Assembly (NCBI GenBank): GCA_016712405.1
Contig: JADJRD010000001.1
Location: 248,001-312,000, forward strand
Source of the DNA: Cellvibrio sp.
Lineage (GTDB): Bacteria > Pseudomonadota > Gammaproteobacteria > Pseudomonadales > Cellvibrionaceae
Length of the DNA: 64,000 nucleotides
Reading direction: 5' to 3'
Numbering within the stretch: the stretch's first letter is position 1; every line of letters starts with the position of its first letter. The notes below the pieces were generated by a model. It was not told the origin of the DNA and made no database searches. It saw nothing but the letters and a program-made list of their open reading frames with translations. Position numbers and translations under genes: made by a program. Of this stretch, positions 34,336-43,495 are shown piece after piece.

Positions 34336-35694
34336 ATGCCTGGAAATTTATTTTCTGCGATTAAAAAACCGATTGCATATCGGTGTTTTAATTCAGGCAA
34401 AACATTATTATGCATTTCAATATCATTCTTGTTATTGCATTCCACACATCTTGCAGCAGAGTCAGCCAACCTCAGCTGGCAAGAAGCGGCGCGATTAACA
34501 CTGGAAAAAAATCCATCCTTGATGGCATTTGGTTATCAACTGGATGCACAAAGCGGTCGAATCACACAAGCGGGTTTAAAACCCAATCCGGAATTATCTT
34601 TGACGATTGAAGATGCGCTTGGCACTGACGATTTTCAATCACTGGATCACAGCGAAACCACATTGGGCATTAGTTGGGTATTGGAAGGCAAGCAACGTCG
34701 CGCACGCGTAAATACAGCAGAAGCTGCCAACGCAAAACTTTTGGCAGAACGCGATGTAAAACGTTTGGATGCGGTTGCCGACACGGCGCGATGGTATGCA
34801 AAAGCAATGGCGTTACAAGCAATGGCAACGCAAGCGGATCACGCCGTAAAAATTGCCAATGACACGCTGCAGTACGTCAAGCGACGAATAGCCGCAGGCA
34901 AATCACCCAACGTTGAATTGGCACGTGCAGAAGTTGAATTGGCACAGCGAAAATTACAACGGGAAGATATCTCTCATGAGCAGGCTATTGCTTATCGACA
35001 ATTAGCAGCGCAGTGGGGCGAATCGAATTTTGGTTTTACCCATTTACCTGCCGATATAAAAAACATGCCGGCCATTTTAAGTTATCCAGAATTGGAAAAG
35101 AAACTCAAACAGCATCCGCGTTATGAAGTTTTATTAACCCAGGAGCGCTGGCAGGAATCACAAATTGCATTGGCAAAATCACAAAGCAAACCCGCGTGGC
35201 GATTATCTTTTGGTGTTAAACATTTAGCGGCGACTGATGATCAAGCATTGGTTGCCGGTGTTTCTCTACCCCTGGGTGTGTTTGATCAACAACAAGGGCG
35301 AATTATCGAAGCTCGCGCACTGGCTGCGTTGTCACGCGCTGAAAGAGAAGCAGAGCTGATTAGCTTGAGCACAGCAGTTTTTTCATTGCATCAGGAATTG
35401 AACCACAGCATTCATAAATTACAGACTTACCAAACTGACATTATTCCTGCGCTCGAAAAAGCTTTGAAAGAAACACAAATCGCTTATGAATCTGGTGGCT
35501 ACAGTTATCAGGAATGGGTCGCTGTTCAACGCGAATTAATCAGCGCGCAAGATGAGTACCTCAACACTGCATTGGCAGCGCATTTGCAATCGATTGAAAT
35601 TGAACGTTTGACGGGAATTTCAATTAATGCCGTCAACACACATTCTTCCAACATTATTGAACAAGGGGCAGATGACGCAAATGAGCATCATTAA
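34336..35694 (+). CDS. czcC: Outer membrane efflux protein CzcC-like
   Basis: The 452-residue protein has a signal sequence (cleavage after LAAES, about residue 42) and the helical-hairpin repeats of the TolC/OEP family (SWQEAARLTLEKNPSLMAFGYQ; EAELISLSTAVFSLHQELNHS). It forms the outer-membrane channel of a heavy-metal efflux RND complex with the next two genes. It overlaps the start of the czcB-like gene by about 20 bases. Confidence 0.88.
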   Translation: MPGNLFSAIKKPIAYRCFNSGKTLLCISISFLLLHSTHLAAESANLSWQEAARLTLEKNPSLMAFGYQLDAQSGRITQAGLKPNPELSLTIEDALGTDDFQSLDHSETTLGISWVLEGKQRRARVNTAEAANAKLLAERDVKRLDAVADTARWYAKAMALQAMATQADHAVKIANDTLQYVKRRIAAGKSPNVELARAEVELAQRKLQREDISHEQAIAYRQLAAQWGESNFGFTHLPADIKNMPAILSYPELEKKLKQHPRYEVLLTQERWQESQIALAKSQSKPAWRLSFGVKHLAATDDQALVAGVSLPLGVFDQQQGRIIEARALAALSRAEREAELISLSTAVFSLHQELNHSIHKLQTYQTDIIPALEKALKETQIAYESGGYSYQEWVAVQRELISAQDEYLNTALAAHLQSIEIERLTGISINAVNTHSSNIIEQGADDANEHH

Positions 35695-36922
35695 TGGCAT
35701 TAAACTTTTTTTAGTCTGCACTTGTTTAAGTATCAGTGCTTGTAGTGACCATCATGATCACCACGGCGAACATGATCATGAAGAAGCAACAGAGACTGTT
35801 GAAAAAGGTATTCACAATGGTCGATTGTTACATTCCGGAAATTTCACATTAGAGTTAGCCATTTTCGAAACCGGTGTGCCACCGGAATATCGCGCTTGGG
35901 CTTATCTGGATCAAAAGCCAATCAAGATTGACGATGTGAAATTGATTGTCAAACTCATCCGGCTTGGAAATAAAATCGATACCATTCAATTTATTCCACA
36001 AGGTGATTTTTTGCGAGGTGACTCGGTGATCTATGAACCACATTCTTTTAGTGTGGCGATTGAAGCCACTTATCAAGGCAAAACCCATCAATGGCAATAC
36101 GACAGTTTTGAAGGGCGCACCAAAATTGAATCAGCTGTTGCTGAAGCCCTGGAAATAAAAACGGAAATTGCAGGCGCTGCAACTCTGCAAGAAACGATTG
36201 AGGTTTTTGGTAAAGTCAGCGCAATTCCCGAATTGGATGTGGAAGTCAAAGCTCGCTTTCCCGGTCAAGTGTTGGCAGTGGATTTTGCACTGGGTGATGC
36301 CGTTAAAAAAGGTCAGGTGTTAATCACCATTGAAAGTAATGAAAGCCTTAAACCTTACAAAATTGTTGCACCGATTTCCGGTGTTGTCAGTGAATTGTCG
36401 GCGAAAGTGGGAATGCAAACTGATAACAACATTCTCTTACGCATTTTGGATAACAGTCGCGTCAATGTTGAATTAGCTGTATTTCCGGAACAGCGCGAAA
36501 AAATAAAAATGGGTGCGGCGGTCAGCGTTTTTTATCAAGATGAAATTATAAAAGGCAAGGTTGATTACATAGCGCCGCTACTCAACTCGAATCAATCCAC
36601 TCATGTGCGCGCCAGATTGGATAGCGCATTGCCGATTGGTGCGCATATTAAAGCTGCAATTCAAATTGATGAGTATGAAGTTCCGCTAGCTGTGAAGCGC
36701 AGCGGCCTACAAGCCTTCCGCGACTTCACGGTTGTCTATGCAAAAATTGGCGATGAATATGAAGTGCGTATGTTGGAGTTGGGGCGTGAAGCAGGCGATT
36801 GGGTCGAAGTTCTCGGTGGATTGGAACCTGGCACCACTTATGTGACTGAAAACAGTTTTGTGATCAAAGCGGATATTGAAAAATCCGGCGCTTCGCACGA
36901 TCACTATGTAGGTGATCATTAA
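35672..36922 (+). CDS. czcB: HlyD/CzcB-like periplasmic adaptor of metal efflux RND system
   Basis: The protein begins with a lipoprotein signal ending in LSISAC. A His-rich segment follows (SDHHDHHGEHDHEEA), as in CzcB proteins that bind Zn/Co/Cd. The rest is a membrane-fusion adaptor with lipoyl/barrel-sandwich (KARFPGQVLAVDFALGDAVKKGQ) and beta-barrel regions. Two ATGs compete: 35672 and 35681. AAGGGG is three bases before the first and 12 before the second, so I use the first without certainty. Four short direct repeats follow the stop codon. Confidence 0.88.
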   Translation: MTQMSIINGIKLFLVCTCLSISACSDHHDHHGEHDHEEATETVEKGIHNGRLLHSGNFTLELAIFETGVPPEYRAWAYLDQKPIKIDDVKLIVKLIRLGNKIDTIQFIPQGDFLRGDSVIYEPHSFSVAIEATYQGKTHQWQYDSFEGRTKIESAVAEALEIKTEIAGAATLQETIEVFGKVSAIPELDVEVKARFPGQVLAVDFALGDAVKKGQVLITIESNESLKPYKIVAPISGVVSELSAKVGMQTDNNILLRILDNSRVNVELAVFPEQREKIKMGAAVSVFYQDEIIKGKVDYIAPLLNSNQSTHVRARLDSALPIGAHIKAAIQIDEYEVPLAVKRSGLQAFRDFTVVYAKIGDEYEVRMLELGREAGDWVEVLGGLEPGTTYVTENSFVIKADIEKSGASHDHYVGDH

Positions 36923-36967
36923 AAGCGCGATCACTAAAAATGCGATCATTAAAAACGATCACTAAGA
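36914..36967. repeat. Short direct repeats between czcB and czcA
   Basis: GATCATTAAAA, GATCACTAAAA, GATCATTAAAA and GATCACTAAGA start at 36914, 36929, 36944 and 36957, that is at 15-, 15- and 13-base spacing. The first includes the czcB stop codon. The array could be a regulator binding array or replication slippage. Confidence 0.75.
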
Positions 36968-36992
36968 AGATTAGACAGCACGGAAAAAAATT

Positions 36993-39900
36993 ATGTTGGA
37001 ATCGATTATTCGTTTTTCGCTAGAGCGACGCAGGCTGGTGATTGTTTTGGTACTGGCGATAGGCGCGCTCGGCATTTGGAATTTCAATCGTTTGTCGATT
37101 GATGCCGTGCCGGACATTACCAATGTGCAAGTGGTAGTGAATACCGAAGCGCCAGGATTTACACCACTTGAAATTGAACAACGCATTACCTTTGTGTTGG
37201 AAAATAATATGACCGGTATGAAAGGGTTGAAATACACCCGTTCATTATCACGTTATGGTTTGTCACAAATCACACTGATTTTTGAAGATGGAACGGATAT
37301 TTATTTTGCGCGTCAACAAGTGAGTGAACGTTTGTTATCGGCTGCAGATGATTTACCTTCTGATCTAACACCGAAATTGGGGCCAGTGGCGACAGGTTTG
37401 GGTGAAATTTTTATGTTTACGGTTGACGCTGAGCCTGGTGCAACCAATGAAAAAGGTGAGGAATATTCATCTACCGATTTGCGTTCCATTCATGATTGGA
37501 TTGTTCGCCCGCAATTATTGCGTGTATCCGGAGTGGTTGAAGTCAATCCAATCGGCGGTTACAAGCGGGAAATTCTGATTGCGCTGGATCCCGCCAAAAT
37601 GCTTGCGCGACAAGTGACGCAACAACAAATCGTGACAGCACTTGAGCGTAGTAATCAAAATCGCGGCGCCGGTTATATTGAACAGAGCGGGGCACAATGG
37701 TTAATTCGTGTTCCCGGCCAAGCGAAAACCTTGCAAGATATTGAAAATATTTTTTTACTGGAAGCCGAGGGCATTCCTATTCGTGTGAAGGATGTCGCCA
37801 ATGTGCAAGAGGGCTTGGAATTGCGCTCAGGTGCGGCATCACAAAATGGTCGCGAAGTCGTACTTAGCACAGTATTTATGTTGATGGGCGAAAACAGTCG
37901 CGAAGTGGCATCGGCTGTGGGTAAAAAAATTGCTGATATAACATCCAGTTTGCCTGAAGGTGTCACACTGACGCCTGTTTATGATCGCACGACTCTGGTA
38001 AATAAAACTTTAAACACCGTTCAGAAAAATTTACTCGAAGGTGCCTTATTAGTCATAGTGGTTTTATTTTTATTACTGGGTAATTTACGTGCTGCATTAA
38101 TTACCGCAGCAGTCATTCCGATTTGTATGTTAATGACGATCACAGGCATGGTGCAAAGTCGGGTGAGTGCTAACCTGATGAGCTTGGGTGCATTGGATTT
38201 TGGTTTAATTGTCGATGGTGCGGTGATTATTGTTGAAAATTGTTTGCGTCGATTAAGCGGCGCACAACGTAATGCAACGCTGACATTAAATGAACGTTTG
38301 TCTCTGGTTTTTGAAGCCACCCGCGAAGTGATTCGCCCGGCGCTATTTGGCGTCTTTATTATCACGGCTGTTTATTTGCCGATTTTTGCGTTAACCGGTG
38401 TGGAAGGCAAAATGTTTCATCCCATGGCGTTAACCGTCATCATCGCCTTGGTGAGTGCCATTATTCTGTCAATTACCTTTGTGCCAGCAGCAGTTGCCTT
38501 TCTGGTGACAAAACCCATCACTGAACGCAAAAATCCGGTTATTGAACGCAGTCAGAATTTTTATCAATCATTGTTAAACAGCATTTTGAAATTTCGTTTG
38601 TGGATAGTCATTAGCGCTCTAGGCTTGGTGTTAATCAGTGGAATTTCTGCAACGCGTTTGGGTAGTGAATTTATTCCCAATCTGGATGAGGGCGATATCG
38701 CCATGCATGCATTGCGTATTCCAGGCACTTCACTGACACAAGCCTTGCAGCTTCAAGAACAACTCGAAGCGAAAATAAAAACCCTGCCGGAAGTTGAACG
38801 GGTATTTGCAAAAATTGGAACAGCGGAAGTTGCCACTGATCCCATGCCACCCAGCGTCGCCGATAATTTCATTATGTTAAAACCACGAGACCAATGGCCG
38901 GATCCATCCAAAACTAAAGCAGATGTGGTGGCAGAATTGGAAGCATTAGTGACGCAACTTCCCGGTAATCGTTATGAATTTCTGCAACCCATTCAAATGC
39001 GTTTTAATGAATTGCTCGCCGGTGTTCGCGCTGAATTGGCTATAAAAGTCTTTGGTGATGATTTCGATGAATTGATCAAAGCCGGTGAAGCAATTGAACA
39101 TTTAGTGGCGGATATTCCCGGCGCTGCGGATGTGTCATTAGAACAAGCGACAGGTTTACCGGTGCTCACACTCAAACCCAATCTGGAAAAAATGTCGCGT
39201 TATGGCGTCACGCTTGAACATCTACAAAATACAGTAGCGACTGCATTTGGTGGGCAAGTGGCCGCACAATTCTATGAAGGCGACAGACGCAGTGATATTG
39301 TGGTGCGTTTACCGGAATCCTTGCGCAGCGACAGAGATGCAATGGGCAATTTACCGGTGAGTATTGCCGATAATGATTATGTGCCTTTGCGTGAATTAGT
39401 CACTTTCGAAAATTCCACAGGTTATAACCAGATCTACAGAGAAAATGGTAAACGACGCATGGTGATTACTGCCAATGTACGCGGCACAGATTTGGGAACA
39501 TTTGTTGAAGCGGTACGCCAATCGATTAACGAAAAAATTGAATTACCTTCCGGTTATTGGATTGAATACGGCGGCACTTATCAACAATTACAATCCGCAT
39601 CAGAACGTTTGTCTTGGGTGGTTCCGTTAACACTCGTATTAATTTTAACGCTGCTGGTGATGGCATTAGGTTCATGGAAAGATGCGTTAATTATTTTCAC
39701 TGGCGTACCTTTGGCATTAACTGGTGGTTTGTTCGCATTGTTGTTGCGCGACATTCCATTTTCGATTTCAGCCGCGGTGGGTTTTATTGCGCTCTCCGGT
39801 ATTGCTGTGCTTAATGGTTTGGTGATGGTGTCATTTATTCGCGATTTACGCCTACAAAATACATTATTGGACACAGCCATTATCCAAGGCGCAGTCACAC

Positions 39901-40103
39901 GTTTACGTCCGGTATTAACCACAGCATTAGTAGCTGGTTTAGGTTTTGTGCCAATGGCAATTAATACCGGCATAGGTTCAGAAGTGCAACGTCCATTAGC
40001 AACAGTGGTTATCGGCGGCATTATTTCATCGACATTGTTAACACTGGTGGTATTACCAGCTTTGTATAAATTGTTGCATCAGGATTTAGTCAATCGATAC
40101 TGA
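36993..40103 (+). CDS. czcA: Heavy-metal efflux RND transporter CzcA-like
   Basis: The 1036-residue inner membrane proton/metal antiporter has the RND layout: a helix, a large periplasmic loop, six helices, a second loop, then five or six helices. The proton relay/HME signature DFGLIVDGAVIIVENCLRR is present near residue 402. It belongs to the HME group exporting divalent cations such as Zn, Co, Cd or Ni. It is the pump of the CzcCBA complex and ends 17 bases before a strong terminator. Confidence 0.95.
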   Translation: MLESIIRFSLERRRLVIVLVLAIGALGIWNFNRLSIDAVPDITNVQVVVNTEAPGFTPLEIEQRITFVLENNMTGMKGLKYTRSLSRYGLSQITLIFEDGTDIYFARQQVSERLLSAADDLPSDLTPKLGPVATGLGEIFMFTVDAEPGATNEKGEEYSSTDLRSIHDWIVRPQLLRVSGVVEVNPIGGYKREILIALDPAKMLARQVTQQQIVTALERSNQNRGAGYIEQSGAQWLIRVPGQAKTLQDIENIFLLEAEGIPIRVKDVANVQEGLELRSGAASQNGREVVLSTVFMLMGENSREVASAVGKKIADITSSLPEGVTLTPVYDRTTLVNKTLNTVQKNLLEGALLVIVVLFLLLGNLRAALITAAVIPICMLMTITGMVQSRVSANLMSLGALDFGLIVDGAVIIVENCLRRLSGAQRNATLTLNERLSLVFEATREVIRPALFGVFIITAVYLPIFALTGVEGKMFHPMALTVIIALVSAIILSITFVPAAVAFLVTKPITERKNPVIERSQNFYQSLLNSILKFRLWIVISALGLVLISGISATRLGSEFIPNLDEGDIAMHALRIPGTSLTQALQLQEQLEAKIKTLPEVERVFAKIGTAEVATDPMPPSVADNFIMLKPRDQWPDPSKTKADVVAELEALVTQLPGNRYEFLQPIQMRFNELLAGVRAELAIKVFGDDFDELIKAGEAIEHLVADIPGAADVSLEQATGLPVLTLKPNLEKMSRYGVTLEHLQNTVATAFGGQVAAQFYEGDRRSDIVVRLPESLRSDRDAMGNLPVSIADNDYVPLRELVTFENSTGYNQIYRENGKRRMVITANVRGTDLGTFVEAVRQSINEKIELPSGYWIEYGGTYQQLQSASERLSWVVPLTLVLILTLLVMALGSWKDALIIFTGVPLALTGGLFALLLRDIPFSISAAVGFIALSGIAVLNGLVMVSFIRDLRLQNTLLDTAIIQGAVTRLRPVLTTALVAGLGFVPMAINTGIGSEVQRPLATVVIGGIISSTLLTLVVLPALYKLLHQDLVNRY

Positions 40104-40117
40104 TCAAACTCTTCGTC

Positions 40118-40149
40118 AAAAAAATCCCGACAAAATGTCGGGATTTTTT
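40118..40149 (+). terminator. Rho-independent terminator after czcA
   Basis: AAAATCCCGACA (40121-40132) and TGTCGGGATTTT (40136-40147) with a three-base loop and flanking A/T runs form a strong stem. It terminates the BlaI-M56-CzcCBA transcript and may serve the convergent gene 40168-40692. Confidence 0.9.
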
Positions 40150-40167
40150 CTTAATCATCTGCTTAGA

Positions 40168-40692
40168 CTAGAGCTTTCCTTTGCGTTGCATTAAGAGTTT
40201 GTGGCTTTCTAATTGATCGAAAAGTAAATCAAATTGAGTTAATGCTGGAGTGACAATCGCATCTAAATTTTCGTCAGGCTTTTGTGGAGTCAGCATTACT
40301 TTTTTGAGCTCATCCGCCAGGCTTGTCATGGTGCCAAAAATTTTATCGGTAGTTTCTTTATCGTTAAACGCACGGCCTTGTCCAGTGAGCTCAAGATATT
40401 GGTCGCATTCGGCTAACCAGTCTTTTCGTTGCAGAATGAAAACACGAATATTTTTAACGCCGCCTCTATGGCCTTTATGGGGAATGGGCAACTTTTGATC
40501 GCGATAAGACTGTAAACTTTTGATTTCTCGCAGAACGAAACCTTTGGTGGTATCGGCACAGTATTTTGCAGTCAAAAAACTCGCAAATTTAATATTGTTA
40601 TCAGCTTCTGCTTTTGCGCGTTTACAGGCTTCATCACACGCAAACACTGGAGCGCCAACAAACAGGATGAATAATACGATCAGTTGTTTCAT
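40168..40692 (-). CDS. Hypothetical secreted protein with possible CRP/Vfr control
   Basis: The 174-residue protein begins with a signal peptide (MKQLIVLFILFVGAPVFA) and then CDEACKRAKAEADNN. The Cys after the signal might make it a lipoprotein, but VFAC is a poor lipobox. The rest is helical and charged, with a few Cys. I do not recognise a family. A CRP-like palindrome lies 76-91 bases upstream. It stands alone between the czcA terminator and the SirB2 gene. Confidence 0.6.
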   Translation of the reverse strand: MKQLIVLFILFVGAPVFACDEACKRAKAEADNNIKFASFLTAKYCADTTKGFVLREIKSLQSYRDQKLPIPHKGHRGGVKNIRVFILQRKDWLAECDQYLELTGQGRAFNDKETTDKIFGTMTSLADELKKVMLTPQKPDENLDAIVTPALTQFDLLFDQLESHKLLMQRKGKL

Positions 40693-40767
40693 ATTAACTC
40701 GCCTTTTATAGATGGTATGTGTGGGGAGGACTCACCGCCACGACGCCATGATTTATGCGCCTTGGAA

Positions 40768-40783
40768 TGTGATATAGATCACT
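40768..40783. promoter_or_regulatory. CRP/Vfr-like binding site
   Basis: TGTGATATAGATCACT matches the CRP consensus TGTGA-N6-TCACA at nine of ten half-site positions. It lies in the gap between the two minus-strand genes 40168-40692 and 40825-41204, upstream of the secreted protein gene. Confidence 0.65.
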
Positions 40784-40824
40784 AATTGCCACTCGTCAAG
40801 TTAATCGCTTACTTTTGAATGACT

Positions 40825-41204
40825 TTAGAGGCCGCCCAACACACCTAAAGGTGATTTGGTTACTGCTACGCTACCAATATAGACGAAGGTTAATAAAGCT
40901 GCCGAAAAAAACAGCATTTGTTTTGATTTTGTTGTTTGTTTAAAGGTGAGTAATCCCAATATGACAAAAACAACCAGTGCGCCGAGCTTGGCTAATATCC
41001 AGGGGCTGGAAAGGGGAAAGTGAGCGGCAAAGGCGACCGCAAAGCCGCTGAGTATCATGATCAAGTTGATCGGGTGGGGCAGGATTTTGAATAGTTTTTC
41101 TGTAGCTGAGCTGAACCTGTTATCAGCCAGAAGCTTCGTAATAAAAACAAGCCAAAGGCTATGGCGATCAGTGTCAGGTGTAGATGCTTCAAGGCAATGT
41201 ACAT
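40825..41204 (-). CDS. SirB2-family membrane protein, frameshifted here
   Basis: ATG at 41204 opens MYIALKHLHLTLIAIAFGLFLLRSFW. The frame breaks at the T5 run 41095-41099; adding one base continues KLFKILPHPINLIMILSGFAVAFA and the rest to 40825. The joined protein has 126 residues and four membrane helices, matching the SirB2 (regulator SirB) family in length and motifs (HLHLT, PHPIN, PWILAKL). The role of SirB2 is poorly known. It lies 29 bases beyond the end of the DUF4202 gene on the same strand. Confidence 0.8.
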
Positions 41205-41233
41205 AATTATTCTCGTTATGATGTTGAAGAAAG

Positions 41234-41812
41234 TTAAGCGAGTGCTTGGGTCACCAGTTTCAGCATGGCATCCGATAATGGCAGTTTTAAGGCGGCGTCA
41301 TGCCCTTGATCAGACATCTTATTCCATGTTTTTTGAATAATATCGATGAGCTTGGCTTGGTCATGTTTTGCGGCGAAGTCTTCCAGATAAAACTCTAGAA
41401 AAACCAAACAGATCACATCTTCCAGTATTTGAACTTCATCATCGCGTTTGAGGCTGCGTTTAAGTAATACATCTTTCACTCGTTGAATATTGAGATGGTC
41501 ATAGCCATTGTCAGCCATGATTTTCCCAGCAGTTTCACCATGAAAAACAGCCAAATCCAGGCGCCATTTTTTATAGCCTGATCTGTCCATCGGGTAGTCA
41601 CTGCGTGGAATTTTCCATCGGCAAATATGTTGGGCGCGTGCCGCTAACTGTAAGGTTTCTGAAGGCGACTCACAAAAATCAAAGAGTTTTGCTGACATGC
41701 GTTGAGCATAGATCCATTCTTTTGCCACTGAGTTGCCGTTCACCAGTTCTTTATTGGGGTCTTCCGCGTTGGCGTGGTCAAAATCGGCCAGGGTTTTTTG
41801 CAGTTGGCTCAT
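41234..41812 (-). CDS. DUF4202 domain-containing protein
   Basis: The 192-residue protein starts at ATG 41812 in an ATGA overlap with the Fnr gene. It has the DUF4202 pattern: DFDHANAEDPN, AARAQHICRWKIPRSDYP, GYKKWRLDLAVFHGETAGKIM, LKRDDEVQILEDVICLVFLEFYLEDFAAKH and KTWNKMSDQGHDAALKL. The His/Glu/Asp arrangement resembles HD-type metal hydrolase helices, but no activity is known. Translational coupling to Fnr suggests oxygen-related expression. Confidence 0.85.
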   Translation of the reverse strand: MSQLQKTLADFDHANAEDPNKELVNGNSVAKEWIYAQRMSAKLFDFCESPSETLQLAARAQHICRWKIPRSDYPMDRSGYKKWRLDLAVFHGETAGKIMADNGYDHLNIQRVKDVLLKRSLKRDDEVQILEDVICLVFLEFYLEDFAAKHDQAKLIDIIQKTWNKMSDQGHDAALKLPLSDAMLKLVTQALA

Positions 41813-42567
41813 GAGTGGCAAGCGTCCCCGCCATTGGCTGTTTTGTGCAGTTCTTCGATATTGATAATCCGAATTTCTTTTTTATCCGCTTCAATAATTT
41901 GTTGTTGTTGTAGTCTTGAAAAAATACGACTGACAGTTTCAATGGTTAAACCAAGAAAGTTACCTATATCGGTCCGAGACATGGGTAGGCGAAATGCGGT
42001 CGCTGAAAGTTGTCGGCGGTTGTTTCGATTGGAAATGCTGAGCAATAAAGACGCAATTCGCTCTTCAGCGCTACTTTTACTGAGCAGAATAATCATTTGT
42101 TGATCTTGGGTGATTTCCCGGCTCATCAATTGAAAAAAATGTCGCTGCAAATTGGGAATTTTTAAACTTAATTCTTCCATTCGGTGAAATGGAATTTCGC
42201 ATATTGAGGAGGTTTCCAGTGCAATCACTGAGTTGGTGTAACGATTTTCGCTAATACCATCCAAGCCTACCACTTCGCCTGGCAAATAGAAGCCAGTTAC
42301 TTGCTCTTCCCCTTTGTCGCTAATGGTGAGAGCTTTGACTGCGCCAGAACGAACGGCAAATACCGAGTCAAAGGGATCGTTGGCACGGTAAAGGTAATCG
42401 CCTTTTTGCAAAGGTTTTCCTCGTTGGATTATTTGATTCAGTTTGTCGATATCTTCGATATGCAGGCTAATCGGCAGACAAATAGAATTTAATCGACAAT
42501 TAGCACAGCTCACTCGTCGGTCATGCGGACAGAGCGAGTCCTGTTGAAACGGTTGATTGGCATTCAT
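41809..42567 (-). CDS. fnr: Oxygen-sensing Fnr/Anr-type transcriptional regulator
   Basis: Fnr binds a [4Fe-4S] cluster and switches genes under low oxygen. The ATG at 42567 is supported by GGAAG upstream and makes the cysteine positions 21, 24, 30 (SCANCRLNSIC) and 123 (SSICEIP). These are within one residue of the E. coli Fnr ligands 20, 23, 29 and 122. The cNMP-binding beta-roll lies in the middle, and the helix-turn-helix LPMSRTDIGNFLGLTIETVSRIFSRL at the end. A near-consensus Fnr box lies 69-82 bases upstream, indicating autoregulation. Confidence 0.92.
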   Translation of the reverse strand: MNANQPFQQDSLCPHDRRVSCANCRLNSICLPISLHIEDIDKLNQIIQRGKPLQKGDYLYRANDPFDSVFAVRSGAVKALTISDKGEEQVTGFYLPGEVVGLDGISENRYTNSVIALETSSICEIPFHRMEELSLKIPNLQRHFFQLMSREITQDQQMIILLSKSSAEERIASLLLSISNRNNRRQLSATAFRLPMSRTDIGNFLGLTIETVSRIFSRLQQQQIIEADKKEIRIINIEELHKTANGGDACHS

Positions 42568-42635
42568 AGGGGCTTCCAAAGTGGACAATCGTGACTGCAT
42601 GAGATTGTTACAGCTTTGGGCTTAGGGGTAAATAG

Positions 42636-42649
42636 TTGACGTGAATCAA
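42636..42649. promoter_or_regulatory. Fnr/Anr box
   Basis: TTGACGTGAATCAA matches the Fnr consensus TTGAT-N4-ATCAA with one change. It lies between the fnr gene (start 42567) and the ExoP-like gene end, so it most probably controls fnr itself. Confidence 0.75.
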
Positions 42650-42654
42650 AAGAT

Positions 42655-42679
42655 CCTCCCAACTCGATGAATTGGGAGG
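42655..42679 (-). terminator. Stem-loop after the ExoP-like gene
   Basis: CCTCCCAA (42655-42662) and TTGGGAGG (42672-42679) are perfect eight-base arms with a nine-base loop. On the minus strand they are followed by ATCTTTTGATT. It lies ten bases after the ExoP-like gene stop. Confidence 0.65.
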
Positions 42680-42689
42680 TGAGTGGGAA

Positions 42690-43328
42690 TCATTGAGGTT
42701 TGGCGCAGCCTGTTTCGCCAGCGGGCATTTTTTCCAAGCGAATGTTGGTAATGCTCATTTTGAATTTTTGGCTGGTTGAAATGGTGAAAGGACCATTAAT
42801 TTTGCTCAGATCAAAGTTATCACTTTTGAAACAATTCAATGGAAGCGGCAAAGAAAACCATTCGCCTTTTTTCATACCTCTGATCATTTTTTTGATATTG
42901 AGATCGGCTCTGCAGGGGTATCCACAATCCAGCCCAATGTTCACATCGCCGGTTGGTTTTTCGTCAATACGCATATCAATGGTGAGAGAAACCTTATCTT
43001 TATAAGCTGATAAATCAATAGGGTTGCCGTAGATAGCAAAATTGCCCTGCACAGATTTTTTGTTCCAAGTGAGTTGTATAGCATCGCCCGTGCCCTTGAA
43101 GTCTATGGGCGCTACCGATATGGCCTCACTGGCGGACTGGCCGGTTCTGTTGGTGACAGAAACTGACCAGTTTTTAGGGTCGCCCAATGTGATGTTGCGA
43201 TAGCCTGTGACTTCACCTTTATACATATAAACAAAGTTGGGATTTACCGCGTCGTTTCCTTGAGTGGTGGTGCTGATTAACAATGCAGCAAGACTTAAAG
43301 CGATATGGTTAACAATGGGATTTCTCAT
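42690..43328 (-). CDS. Secreted ExoP C-terminal-like (galactose-binding-fold) protein
   Basis: The ATG at 43328 is preferred (GAGG six bases upstream) over TTG 43340. The 212-residue protein has a signal peptide and then a beta-sandwich of the type found at the C-terminus of glucan glucohydrolases such as ExoP. It shows DAIQLTWNKKSVQGNFAIYG, VSLTIDMRIDEKP, VNIGLDCGYPCRADLNI and a WFSLPLPLNCF segment. No catalytic domain is present, so it is a free-standing carbohydrate-binding or accessory domain. It stands alone, divergent from flhA. Confidence 0.65.
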   Translation of the reverse strand: MRNPIVNHIALSLAALLISTTTQGNDAVNPNFVYMYKGEVTGYRNITLGDPKNWSVSVTNRTGQSASEAISVAPIDFKGTGDAIQLTWNKKSVQGNFAIYGNPIDLSAYKDKVSLTIDMRIDEKPTGDVNIGLDCGYPCRADLNIKKMIRGMKKGEWFSLPLPLNCFKSDNFDLSKINGPFTISTSQKFKMSITNIRLEKMPAGETGCAKPQ

Positions 43329-43438
43329 AAAAGGCCTCAAGATTATTGTTATTGGATGGGGTTAATCCGTTGCACATTTTGATCTGGTTTTTATTAAAGT
43401 CAATTATTTCACAGGTAAAAATTTATTGTTATTCGAGT

Positions 43439-43453
43439 CGGTACACTTCTTGC
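43439..43453 (+). promoter_or_regulatory. Sigma-54 promoter of flhA
   Basis: CGGTAC-N5-TTGC (43439-43453) has the GG and GC dinucleotides separated by exactly ten bases, as in -24/-12 promoters (consensus TGGCAC-N5-TTGC). It lies 42 bases before the flhA ATG. In Pseudomonas-type flagellar hierarchies flhA transcription depends on RpoN and FleQ, which agrees. Confidence 0.65.
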
Positions 43454-43495
43454 GAAGGTGGTTATATCTATCAATAACCGTCAAGAAATCGACTT

